Positions 6,786 through 15,446 of a DNA stretch of 64,000 nucleotides are shown piece by piece (position 1 is the stretch's first letter; each line of letters starts with the position of its first letter). Below the pieces are notes generated by a model. The model saw nothing but the letters and a program-made list of their open reading frames with translations. It had not been told where the DNA came from and made no database searches. The DNA comes from Parasphingorhabdus marina DSM 22363. GTDB taxonomy: Bacteria; Pseudomonadota; Alphaproteobacteria; Sphingomonadales; Sphingomonadaceae. A program made the translations under genes and the position numbers. The DNA lies in contig NZ_FSQW01000001.1 in NCBI RefSeq assembly GCF_900128895.1, positions 1,302,001 to 1,366,000 of the forward strand, given 5' to 3'.

Positions 6786-9700
6786 CCAAAAATCTCCGCA
6801 TTTGGCTTTCCGGCCATCAGCGCGTTAATCCAGGCGAGAGCCAGATCGCGGCTGCGGTAGTTTCCATATTTCTTTATCTCGTCTTTTTCGACAATCGGGA
6901 AGGTGGAATAGATATAGCGGATATCGTCGCGCGATTGCTCCGCGTCATTGGGGTCGAACACGCCATAGAGAATGAAATAGAGCGCATCGAGCCTGGCGCG
7001 CAGTTGCAGTCGGCGTTCGCTGTCCCAGATAAAGGGCGGCTTCACCTCTCCCGCGTCATCGACATAGCCCATGTCGCGGGCAAAGGGCGCCATATCATGC
7101 GCCGTATAAGTCAGCTCTAGCACCGCCTCACGGACGATCTCGGCGGCAGTTTTGTCGCCGAATTCACGTGAGTAAGCGGAAGGCGGGATGACGGGGAGTT
7201 GTTCTACAACAAATTTATTCAAGTTGCGGCTGTGTAGCTTTTGACGCAGAACGTAGTCCAACAAAACACAACCAAAATTTCCCTGAAGTAGTGCCTTTGA
7301 ATGGGCGTCGTCAGTCTCAAATTCGAAAACTGGTAATGAATTTCCGCAACCTACGTCCGGAATAATCGCAGAAATCAGTGTTCGGGTGTTGTTGGAGTTG
7401 CAAATCCCATTAAACGCAAAATGATATGGGCGTCGTATTGGGATATCCTCTTCCTTCACCCAGTATCGGGGCTTGGTGGTGAAACTAGGATCGGACAATT
7501 CCTCTATAGATGATTTTATAGCGTTGCCTTGACCACTGGTTCGTCCTTCAGGAAATTCAACGCCAGCATATCGGTGGTTGTCTATTTGAATGCTCTTACC
7601 CTCATAGAGTGGAACTCGAATCTCAGAGTCGGATTCAAATTTGTTAGTGCCAATTGACCAATGATTGTTAAGCTCAGTTTCAATCAGAAAAATTTCGCTA
7701 TCATTGGTCATATGAAACATCGTCACGTATTTCATTGGCCAAGCGAGTGACGGTTCATCCCCACTTCTATCCACAAGCACAGGAGCACGCCGGTAGATTT
7801 TGAGCAACAATGGGAGATCTGAATATTTCCGGATCACTGGTGCCGTTTGAGTATTCGGGTTGAGGCTAGTCAGTTCAGCCGCGTCGCAAGCAGGAAGGGT
7901 CTGGAGAATATGGTCAGAAAGTTCATGTAGTTTGACCGCATATTTAACCTGGTCATAGGATTTGGCTTGTGAGGAGGTTACGAAGACCGTCGGTTGATCC
8001 TCCGAGTGGACGTCTTTAAACAGCCAACGGCCTTTGTTTTCAAAACTAATGAAGCACTTCAATTTTTTCTCTTGAACCATTTTTGAGAAAAACTCAGAGG
8101 GATATTTGTCCGTACCAATGCCTATCGGTAGAAGTAATCCGCTCATGCCATTTGGTTTCAATATTGCATGAGTACGCTCTACAAATAGCGCGTAAATATT
8201 CATGTCCCCTTTTGACAGAAGTGGATAGTGGCCAGATTTGCGTGCCTGTTTTGCCATATCTTTCGCACGCTTTTCCGCAATCTTGTAATCTGCAAATAGT
8301 GGCTCTTCGTCGTCTTCCAATTTCCGGATTAAAGCTTTTCTTTCTGAAGCTCGTTTTGCCAACGCAATATCTTTGCGTCTTTCCTCAAACCACTCAACTT
8401 GTTGCAACTTGATTTTGTCCCACGGTGGATTGCCGATCACAGCATCAAAGCCACCCTCGCGTCCGGCGCTGGCCCAGTTCTTCCATACGCCGGGGAATCT
8501 GATCTGCCAGTTGAAAAATCGTTCTTCTGCAATCAGTTGACGGGCATCTTGCAGAATTTTCGTAATCGGCTCCAGCAGCTCGCTGGCTTCGAATGTCTGT
8601 CCTTTCATTCGATCGCTCGCGCCCGATTCTTTGAAGGCACTTGTCTTCGCCATGGGTTCCGTCCGGCCTTGCATGATCAGAACCGGATCGCCGAACTGGC
8701 CATCCACCAGTGCTCGAACCGCTTCCTTCTGCTCCGATTCCTTCAAATCGAGCCAGTCGAGTGCGTGCATGAAGCTGACAAAGGCATCTAGTTCCGCCGT
8801 CATTTCAACTACGCCATCATATTTCACTCGCGATTCGTGGGCTTCACCGATATCGGCATCGGTGAGTTTTTCGATCTGCTTCATCGCTTCGGCCTGTGCC
8901 TGCGCCTTGCGCAGCGGACCGCTATGTAACAACTCACCCCCAAGCTTGTTCGCCCTGTCAATCGCATCGCGCACCCACAGGCCGAACAGGCTGTCGCCGC
9001 ATTGCAGGTGATGGTCGATGAAGGAGAGCGGCGCGCCAACGGTGAAGGTGTGGAGCCAGAGCGAGACCTTGGCCAGTTCCACCGCCATATCGTTCTTGTC
9101 GACGCCATGGACGCAACGTTTCAGGATCATGCGCTTGACCAGTTGCGGATCGTCGAGCTGGTCTTCCGAGATCGCCCAGCCGCCATCGCTTGCATTGTCG
9201 TGAATCGTCTCGCGGATGCGTTCGATCTCGTCGCCCAGCGGGGATTGGTAATCGAGATCGGGATCGGCCTCGTTCGCCTGCTCCGCCGCCCACTGCTGCG
9301 CTTCGATAACATGATCGGCGAGTCGGTCGACGAGGCTCACCAGAAAGTGCCCCGAGCCCATTGCCGGATCGCACACGCGCAAGCGGCCGATGGCCTGTGC
9401 CGGATCGACTTTGCGCAGCTGGCGGCTCCGATAATCCGCATTGTCTTTTGGATCGAGCGCCGCGAGCGCTTCTTCGAACGCTGCCTTGCGCTCTTCGATC
9501 AGCGGTTCGAGCGTTTCGTCGATGATTAGCAACACCAGTTCGTCGGGTGTATAATAGCTGCCCGAGCTTTTGCGCGCGAAGGGATTGGGGCGAACGATCA
9601 GCGCGCCTTCGTTATCCGGATCGGGCACAGGCTCGAATTCGAGCAGGCGTTCGTAGATTGATCCAAGCTGCTGCACCGACAGGTCGCGATAATTTATATA

Positions 9701-10906
9701 GCGCGCGGGCTCGTCCATGGAGCGTTCGTAGGACAGCGCATCGAGCGCTGGCCCCATCACGCTATCCGGGATGCGTACCTGTTCGAGTAGCGGCGTCTCA
9801 TCCTCCGAAAACAGCCCTCCATTATATGGCGGGATGCCGACCGATGGATCGCCCTTATCGATGATCCGGGCTAGATCGGCATAGCGGTTCCACAGCTGGT
9901 TGGCGGTTTCGGAAAAGGCGTCTTTGTCTGTGATCCGTTGACCGACTTCCTCCCGTTTCGGGCGCAATGCATAATCGTCGAACCGGCTGTCTCGCACGGG
10001 GAGCAAGTTCCGGTCTTCGGCATAGAGGATAAACAATAACCGATAGAGCAGGATCATCGAAGCCTGACGGATATCATCGAGGCTTGTGTCCTCTGGTGCG
10101 GCATCGTTGATGGCGTTGGCAAAGGCGGGGAAGATCGTATTGAAGACCTTGCCGGAAAGGTCTTTTGCAACCCGTTCCTCATAGAACAATGATTCCTTGC
10201 GAGCACGGTCGTGAAAGCTGAGATTGCTGGTGGTATCACGCTCGAATGCCTGGCGACGGAAGAGCAGCGCGAAAACCTTTAGCCAGTGGGCGCGTTTGTC
10301 ATCGTCAATCCTGGAATCGAATAGATCGTCGTCTAGTTTAAAAATTCGACCCAGATCAATCTCGCAATAGTCGTCAATGGTCGATCGCGCACCCGACCAA
10401 TACAGCCGCCACTTGTTGCCATTGGTCAGGATTCCCCAGCGCAGCGCGCCATTGGTCAGATCATCAACGCGGCGGAGATAGCGCAAGATCTGTGCTGATG
10501 GTGTGTCGGATTCCGTTCTGCTTGCAGCACGGTCGAGCGGCCGATTCCAGCGCTTGGCCTCCAGCAGAGCCGCGCCATATTCATAGCGTTTATATTCGGG
10601 ATGTTCGCTGGCCTGCTGTTTCTGTTCTTCATCAATAAACAGCAGCCAGTCAGGAACATCCTGCCGCCCTTTGGCCGACAGATTCTGTTCGGTTAGCCGG
10701 TGTTCCCAACCCAGAATCTCAAGGATCGGGACGATCAAATCATCCTCGGTAACATCCTCATTCTCATTGGTTCCAGTCGGAAACTTGGCGAGCGCCATTT
10801 CCACCTTCTGATGGATTTCGCTGGAATCAAAGTCGTTCCAGACTGCTGACCGTTTAATACCTTCAGCCAGAAAATCTTCGGTCAAAAGGGAGCCGGAAAA
10901 GAACAA
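6782..10906 (-). CDS. Single-chain type II (IIG/Eco57I-like) restriction-modification enzyme
   Basis: 1374 residues. The N-terminal part carries a nuclease-like D86...E116-A-K118 pattern (PD-(D/E)xK type). A helical region leads to an N6-adenine methyltransferase core with motif I DPAMGSGHF at 513-521 and catalytic motif IV NPPW at 826-829. The remaining 500 residues would form the target-recognition part. One polypeptide therefore probably both methylates adenine in a short DNA site and cuts unmodified DNA, defending against phage. No separate methylase, specificity or helicase gene is next to it. The target-recognition third (about 7200-8400) is visibly richer in A+T than its neighbours. 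The start is uncertain: the TTG at 10906 has no clear ribosome site. Confidence 0.85.
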   Translation of the reverse strand: MFFSGSLLTEDFLAEGIKRSAVWNDFDSSEIHQKVEMALAKFPTGTNENEDVTEDDLIVPILEILGWEHRLTEQNLSAKGRQDVPDWLLFIDEEQKQQASEHPEYKRYEYGAALLEAKRWNRPLDRAASRTESDTPSAQILRYLRRVDDLTNGALRWGILTNGNKWRLYWSGARSTIDDYCEIDLGRIFKLDDDLFDSRIDDDKRAHWLKVFALLFRRQAFERDTTSNLSFHDRARKESLFYEERVAKDLSGKVFNTIFPAFANAINDAAPEDTSLDDIRQASMILLYRLLFILYAEDRNLLPVRDSRFDDYALRPKREEVGQRITDKDAFSETANQLWNRYADLARIIDKGDPSVGIPPYNGGLFSEDETPLLEQVRIPDSVMGPALDALSYERSMDEPARYINYRDLSVQQLGSIYERLLEFEPVPDPDNEGALIVRPNPFARKSSGSYYTPDELVLLIIDETLEPLIEERKAAFEEALAALDPKDNADYRSRQLRKVDPAQAIGRLRVCDPAMGSGHFLVSLVDRLADHVIEAQQWAAEQANEADPDLDYQSPLGDEIERIRETIHDNASDGGWAISEDQLDDPQLVKRMILKRCVHGVDKNDMAVELAKVSLWLHTFTVGAPLSFIDHHLQCGDSLFGLWVRDAIDRANKLGGELLHSGPLRKAQAQAEAMKQIEKLTDADIGEAHESRVKYDGVVEMTAELDAFVSFMHALDWLDLKESEQKEAVRALVDGQFGDPVLIMQGRTEPMAKTSAFKESGASDRMKGQTFEASELLEPITKILQDARQLIAEERFFNWQIRFPGVWKNWASAGREGGFDAVIGNPPWDKIKLQQVEWFEERRKDIALAKRASERKALIRKLEDDEEPLFADYKIAEKRAKDMAKQARKSGHYPLLSKGDMNIYALFVERTHAILKPNGMSGLLLPIGIGTDKYPSEFFSKMVQEKKLKCFISFENKGRWLFKDVHSEDQPTVFVTSSQAKSYDQVKYAVKLHELSDHILQTLPACDAAELTSLNPNTQTAPVIRKYSDLPLLLKIYRRAPVLVDRSGDEPSLAWPMKYVTMFHMTNDSEIFLIETELNNHWSIGTNKFESDSEIRVPLYEGKSIQIDNHRYAGVEFPEGRTSGQGNAIKSSIEELSDPSFTTKPRYWVKEEDIPIRRPYHFAFNGICNSNNTRTLISAIIPDVGCGNSLPVFEFETDDAHSKALLQGNFGCVLLDYVLRQKLHSRNLNKFVVEQLPVIPPSAYSREFGDKTAAEIVREAVLELTYTAHDMAPFARDMGYVDDAGEVKPPFIWDSERRLQLRARLDALYFILYGVFDPNDAEQSRDDIRYIYSTFPIVEKDEIKKYGNYRSRDLALAWINALMAGKPNAEIFG

Positions 10907-11243
10907 TTCTGAATCTGAGATGTCGTCCTCCCCTGATCAGTTCTCACTATTCACGGATCAGGCTTTTGTCCATGCGCCTTTTCGCAAATCCCCCCAATCC
11001 TCCTCTGCCCGTTCATCTGGTGCAGGGTGGCACGCGTGCGACCGCCTGCAAGGTTCCGGGCGGACTTTGCAATTTGCTGCTTTCCAATATTCTCCAACCG
11101 GGTGGAAGCTGCGCTCGACAGCCTTGAATATAATCTCGTCCGTCCTGGATCATCGTGACTTTGGAGCCGGTTTCGGCACAGAACGCAAAAGGAACCATGG
11201 GAAGTTTCGAAATAACTTGCGATGCAGCCGCCATTGGCGCTAT
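10907..11243. other. Non-coding or decayed stretch before the IclR gene
   Basis: About 340 bp between the 5' end of the restriction-modification gene and the IclR operator. Frames exist on both strands, but none shows a ribosome site plus a recognisable domain, and codon use is irregular. It must hold the promoter of the minus-strand enzyme gene and of the IclR gene. It may contain remnants of a lost gene, but I cannot name one. Confidence 0.4.
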
Positions 11244-11244
11244 T

Positions 11245-11261
11245 TATCCGCTGGTCGGATA
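11245..11261. promoter_or_regulatory. Candidate IclR operator 1 (TATCC-N7-GGATA), autoregulatory
   Basis: TATCC-GCTGGTC-GGATA is a perfect inverted repeat. It extends to TTATCCG/CGGATAA around a 5-base core (11244-11262). It ends 11 bases before the IclR start and abuts the ribosome site, so bound protein would block its own expression. The same 17-bp pattern occurs at 17399 and 36386. Confidence 0.7.
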
Positions 11262-11272
11262 AAGAGGGTGGA

Positions 11273-12064
11273 ATGGAACGCGGCGTACCGGTCAGGGCAA
11301 TTTCACGGGGAATCGCGGTTTTATCGGCGGTTAACCGGGATGGCCCGATTACCATGATGAATATTTCCAAAAGTGCGAATGTGCCTTATCCAACTGCTTG
11401 CCGGATTGTGCAGACATTGTTGCACGAAGGCCTGATCGAACGCGAACCGGCGCGCAAGAGATATCGCGTAACTTCGCTTGTCCAGACACTGGCAACCGGA
11501 TTTCAGGCCGAGGACCAGCTCGTGGCCGTCGCCAGGCCGCATCTGGAAAAACTGTGCAAGCAGGTGAGCTGGCCCGTCTCTCTCGCAACGCGGGTCGGAA
11601 CGCGGATGATGGTCAGGGACTCGACCCACAAGATGACCTCTCTGACATTCTCCAACTATTATCCCGGGTACACCTTGCCGATCGCAGAATGTGCCAGCGG
11701 CAAGGCCTATCTCGCCCATTGTTCGGCTGAAGAACGTCAAACCATTGTCGAAGCCTGGGAAGCCACCGACAACGAAACTTCCAAAATGGGATTGCTCATG
11801 GTGGCGGACAATGTCGTTCTGGATAAAATCCGGAGCGACGGGTACGCGCTGCAGGCGCGCAATTTCTATAATGAAGAACCCGGCAAAACTTCGTCTCTCG
11901 CGGTTCCTGTCCACAACGCAAACGGGGAGTTAATGGGGGCGCTCGCGCTGATCTATTTCGCTTCTGCCCTGAAGCCCGAACAGGCGGTGACGGATTTTCT
12001 GCCGGCCATGCAGGCGGCAGCCGGGGAAATTGCGTCAGAGCTGGGAGAAGATATCGAGGCCTGA
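11273..12064 (+). CDS. IclR-family transcriptional regulator
   Basis: 263 residues from ATG 11273, with AGAGGG a few bases upstream. The N-terminal winged helix (AISRGIAVLSAVN, then NISKSANVPYPTACRIVQTLLHEGLIER) is the IclR DNA-binding domain. The C-terminal part (YTLPIAECASGKAYLAH, SLAVPVHNANGELMGALAL) is the IclR effector domain, which binds a small metabolite. It reads toward the minus-strand catabolic operon and probably governs the whole island through the TATCC-N7-GGATA sites. Whether it represses or activates cannot be read from sequence. An upstream in-frame ATG at 11222 would place the operator inside the coding region and is less likely. Confidence 0.9.
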   Translation: MERGVPVRAISRGIAVLSAVNRDGPITMMNISKSANVPYPTACRIVQTLLHEGLIEREPARKRYRVTSLVQTLATGFQAEDQLVAVARPHLEKLCKQVSWPVSLATRVGTRMMVRDSTHKMTSLTFSNYYPGYTLPIAECASGKAYLAHCSAEERQTIVEAWEATDNETSKMGLLMVADNVVLDKIRSDGYALQARNFYNEEPGKTSSLAVPVHNANGELMGALALIYFASALKPEQAVTDFLPAMQAAAGEIASELGEDIEA

Positions 12065-12077
12065 GACCTGGCAGTGC

Positions 12078-13490
12078 TCAGACATCTCGTGTCGCATTGT
12101 GCGCCGCATGCTCACCTGCAAGCCGGCCCAGTGTCGTCGCCGTCAACAACCCGTTACCTGCAATATATCCATCGGCGCCCGGACCGGAAATCCCGCGGGC
12201 GGCTCCGCCACCGGCATAGAGATTGGGAAAAGTCGATCCATCGGTCCTGAGGACTCTCGCATCGCCGTCGACCTCCAGTCCGCCTTGTGTATGGAACAGC
12301 GCACCGGTTACCCGAACCGCATAGAACGGAGCGGTCAGCTTCTGCTTGCCGGCAAAGGACCGCCCGAACCGGTCACGCTCGCCACTGTCGACCAGTGCGT
12401 GCGTTTCCTGAACGCTTGTGCACAATCCGTCCACATCAATTCCGGTTTCTCGCGCCAGATCTTCCAGAGTGTCGGCCTTGACCAGGCAGCCCGCGGTCTT
12501 TGCCTGCTGATAGTCGTCAAACTGTTCCATGATCTTATGACGTGCCTGATCGTAGATGCTCCAGGCAACATGGCCCTCCTGTTCCAGCACCTTCACCGCC
12601 TGTTCCGAATAACCGGACGCCTCGTTCGCGAATCTCTCGCCCGCCCGGTTCACCTGAATTCCGCCCTCGGCGATCAGCGGCCAGAGTATGGGGATGCCAT
12701 ATCCGGCGGCCAGACCCGCATGACCCTGATAGGCGCTGAGGTCAGCCAGTCGCGCGCCGAGTTGCTGCCCCCAGGCTATGGCGTGCCCCTTGTTCCCCGG
12801 ATGGCCATGAAATGTTGCATGCTCCAGCTCGGGGATCAGTTCGGTGACCATGTCCTGATTTCCTGCAAATCCGCAACAGGCCAGGATGAGTGCTCCGCAT
12901 CCGATGATGTCCTGGCCCCCGTCCGGGCGCGTGGCCGCCACGGCGATAATCCGGTCATCCTCACGGACATAAAGGGCGTCCACGGTGGCATCGGTCAAAA
13001 TATCAACGCCAGCCGTCTCGCAGGCATTGGCCAGCGCGCCCATCAGTTCACCGCCGGAACGGCTTGGCATGCCGTGCATGCGCAGGGCGCTGTGACCAGG
13101 ATAGGTGAAGCCTTCCACAAGACTGAGGCCGACCTGATGAACCCCGGTCAGCCAGTCGATCGTTTGCGCGGACTGTTCGGCCAGCCGTTTCACAAGGGAA
13201 TGATCGACCTGGCCCTTGGTCTTCGCAACAATATCCTCGGCAAACAGCTCAGGACTGTCGGCAATCTGCCTCGCCTTTTGAGCCTTGCTGCCCGCGGCCG
13301 GGATCAGACCTGTGGACATGGATGTGGTTCCCAGAGGCTGGCGGTCGCGTTCGATGACCAGAACATCCACCCCCGCATCCCGAACCGCCAGAGCCGCGCA
13401 CAATCCGGTGCCTCCGCCGCCGACAATCAGAACCGGAATCTCCATGATCGTCTCGACATGGTCGCAGCGGATTATCTCAATCTTGCTCAT
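12078..13490 (-). CDS. FAD-dependent flavoprotein of the fumarate reductase/ketosteroid dehydrogenase family
   Basis: 470 residues. A dinucleotide-binding motif (VLIVGGGGTGLCAALAVRDAG) lies near residue 20. The C-terminal FAD site (LYAGGGAARGISGPGADGYIAGNGLL) is that of the FrdA/SdhA flavoprotein group, which also includes 3-ketosteroid dehydrogenases and tricarballylate dehydrogenase. It would oxidise or reduce a carbon-carbon bond of a pathway intermediate. There is no signal peptide. Its start ATG overlaps the TGA of the alcohol dehydrogenase gene as ATGA (13487-13490), so it is the last gene of a four-gene operon starting at 17347. It converges with the IclR gene. Confidence 0.82.
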   Translation of the reverse strand: MSKIEIIRCDHVETIMEIPVLIVGGGGTGLCAALAVRDAGVDVLVIERDRQPLGTTSMSTGLIPAAGSKAQKARQIADSPELFAEDIVAKTKGQVDHSLVKRLAEQSAQTIDWLTGVHQVGLSLVEGFTYPGHSALRMHGMPSRSGGELMGALANACETAGVDILTDATVDALYVREDDRIIAVAATRPDGGQDIIGCGALILACCGFAGNQDMVTELIPELEHATFHGHPGNKGHAIAWGQQLGARLADLSAYQGHAGLAAGYGIPILWPLIAEGGIQVNRAGERFANEASGYSEQAVKVLEQEGHVAWSIYDQARHKIMEQFDDYQQAKTAGCLVKADTLEDLARETGIDVDGLCTSVQETHALVDSGERDRFGRSFAGKQKLTAPFYAVRVTGALFHTQGGLEVDGDARVLRTDGSTFPNLYAGGGAARGISGPGADGYIAGNGLLTATTLGRLAGEHAAHNATRDV

Positions 13491-14599
13491 TGCACCTCGC
13501 TTTCGAAAGTCAGTACCGGCTTGATCGCATCTCCGCTCTTCTGGGCGGCAAAGGCCTTGGCGATATCCTCAAAAGGATAAGTCGTGATCAACTCGTCATA
13601 GGGCATTTTCCCCGCCCGATGCTGTTCGATCAGCCAGGGAATGAAGCGGTCGGGCACGCTGTCGCCTTCGATGATCCCGGTCATGCTGGTCGTCATGAAT
13701 GGCAACCCGCCGGGATGCGGCACGGGGTCCTCAAATCCTCCGGGCAGGGTCAATATTCCCAGATTTCCTCCCGGATGAAGACAGGCAATCGCCGCTTCAA
13801 ATGTCTGCTGTGTACCCGCACTGTCCAGCGCATAGGACACGCCCCCCTGCGACGTCTCCAGAACCTTGCCGACAAAGGCTGGATCCTCTCCGCTGACTGT
13901 CACATCGGCACCATATTTCGCGGCCAGTTCGAGACGGTCCGCCTGCACGTCGCTGGCGATGATCGGCGCACATCCGGCAATTTTCCCGGCCATGACCGCC
14001 GCCAGTCCAACCGCCCCGCAACCAATGACAAGAAGCGGCCGGCCCGGCTTTGCAGCAAAATTGTTGATCACGGCCCCGGCACCTGTCTGGATGCCGCAAC
14101 CCAGTGGTGCCGCCGTCACGAAATCGAGGTCATCCGGTATCCGCACGATATTGCGTTCCGTCACCAGAGCGTGGGTGGCAAAGCTGCTTTGCTGAAAAAA
14201 AGCCCCGCCGATTTCCGTTCCGTCTGGCCTCGTAAGCGCTGGTCGGGGCCGTTGCCCCTCGATATTCAGCACAATATTCTCGAAACAGTAAGCCGGGTGA
14301 TCATCGATGCAATTCCGGCATTTGCCGCACAAACCGAATGTCGCCGCCACCCTGTCGCCAACCCGAAAGCCTTTCACTCCGGATCCCGTTTCGACAACTA
14401 TGCCGGCTCCCTCATGACCATAGACCCGGGGAGTTTCGGCCCATTCTGATATCCCGATATCCGTGTGGCAAATCGCCGCGGCGCGCACCGCAATCACCAG
14501 CTCATCAGGCAGAGGGTCATCCAGCCAGAGTGTTTCCAGTTCGGGCAACGCTCCATTACCGGGCGATACGGCGGCGCGAATTTGTCTAGGCACCGCCAT
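13487..14599 (-). CDS. Zinc-dependent alcohol dehydrogenase (aryl-alcohol/class III type)
   Basis: 370 residues from ATG 14599. The catalytic zinc residues (Cys and His of AAAICHTDIG, and GHEGAGIV), the structural-zinc cysteines (GLCGKCRNCIDDHPAYC) and the Rossmann motif (VIGCGAVGLAAV) are all present. It oxidises an alcohol to an aldehyde with NAD(P). The start overlaps the upstream lyase gene by 14 bp and begins MAVPRQIRAAV, which is normal for the family. An open frame of 30 further codons upstream is not used. Because aldehyde dehydrogenases lie elsewhere in the island, alcohol to aldehyde to acid steps are likely. Confidence 0.88.
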   Translation of the reverse strand: MAVPRQIRAAVSPGNGALPELETLWLDDPLPDELVIAVRAAAICHTDIGISEWAETPRVYGHEGAGIVVETGSGVKGFRVGDRVAATFGLCGKCRNCIDDHPAYCFENIVLNIEGQRPRPALTRPDGTEIGGAFFQQSSFATHALVTERNIVRIPDDLDFVTAAPLGCGIQTGAGAVINNFAAKPGRPLLVIGCGAVGLAAVMAGKIAGCAPIIASDVQADRLELAAKYGADVTVSGEDPAFVGKVLETSQGGVSYALDSAGTQQTFEAAIACLHPGGNLGILTLPGGFEDPVPHPGGLPFMTTSMTGIIEGDSVPDRFIPWLIEQHRAGKMPYDELITTYPFEDIAKAFAAQKSGDAIKPVLTFESEVQ

Positions 14600-15446
14600 G
14601 CCTTTTCTGCAGAGCCACAACATCATCGATGCCCAGCAACCGGGACATTTCGGTGAAATCGAAATGTCCTTCTCCTTCGCCATTGGCATCGCCGGATTTC
14701 AAACCTGTGTAGAAATTCCGGGCAGCCTGGGCCGCGGCCAGCGGGGCACCGGCCGGATAGATGACCAGCTTCACGCCCAGTTCCTGATATTCCGCTGGCG
14801 GCAATATGGGAGTGAATCCTCCGTGGGCGGCATTCAACAATAGCGGCTTGTCGATCTCGCTCGCTGCCTGCCGGATTTCTTCGCGGCTCCGGGGCGCTTC
14901 GAGAAACAGGATATCCGCGCCATTTTCGGCGTAGAGTTGCAGCCGGGCAATAGCGGCCTCAAGGCCCTCGATGCGACGCGCATCCGATCGGGCGATGATG
15001 AGCATGTCACCATCACCCCGTGCCTCAACGGCCACGTGCAGGCGGCGAACCATCTCTTCAGCGGGGGCGGACACGGCCTGCTCGACATGCCCGCAGATTT
15101 TCGGAAAGGCCTGGTCTTCGATTTGCATCGCGGCAATGCCGGCTTTCTGATAACCCTTTACCGCGTGCGCGAGGTTGGCAAGACTGCCAAAGCCGGTATC
15201 CGCATCGGCAATGACCGGGGCCCTGCTCTTCGCAGCAAAGGCAGCAAAGATCCGGATGAAATCGGCATAGCCGGCGATCCCCACATCCGGCTCGCCCATG
15301 GCAGAAGCTGTCCCCCAGTAACCAGACGCATAATGGGCATCAAAGCCGACCTCATTGGCCATCAGCAGGCTCATATGATCATAGATACCGGGTGCTGCGA
15401 TGATGTTCTCCCCGGCGAGTTTCGCTCGCAGTTCCGTACCGCTCAT
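14586..15446 (-). CDS. Isocitrate lyase/PEP mutase superfamily lyase
   Basis: 286 residues. The metal site DADTGFG and the active-site loop with KICGH keep the cysteine-histidine pattern of C-C lyases such as 2-methylisocitrate lyase. The substrate-binding Arg (SDARR) and Glu (FLEAPRS) are also present. It likely splits a 2-hydroxy or 2-methyl tricarboxylate-like intermediate to pyruvate or glyoxylate plus another acid. Start and stop overlap both neighbours (ATGA with the acyl-CoA synthetase gene at 15443-15446). A second, diverged copy at 34502-35341 lacks the cysteine. The exact substrate is not deducible. Confidence 0.82.
   Translation of the reverse strand: MSGTELRAKLAGENIIAAPGIYDHMSLLMANEVGFDAHYASGYWGTASAMGEPDVGIAGYADFIRIFAAFAAKSRAPVIADADTGFGSLANLAHAVKGYQKAGIAAMQIEDQAFPKICGHVEQAVSAPAEEMVRRLHVAVEARGDGDMLIIARSDARRIEGLEAAIARLQLYAENGADILFLEAPRSREEIRQAASEIDKPLLLNAAHGGFTPILPPAEYQELGVKLVIYPAGAPLAAAQAARNFYTGLKSGDANGEGEGHFDFTEMSRLLGIDDVVALQKRHGGA

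Noticed and set aside
10920-11357. Plus-strand frame of 145 codons before the IclR gene
   Set aside because: Overlaps the IclR start in another frame, has no ribosome site and no recognisable domain.
12030-13580. 516-codon plus-strand frame opposite the flavoprotein gene
   Set aside because: The minus-strand product has clear FAD motifs and operon coupling; the plus-strand product has none.
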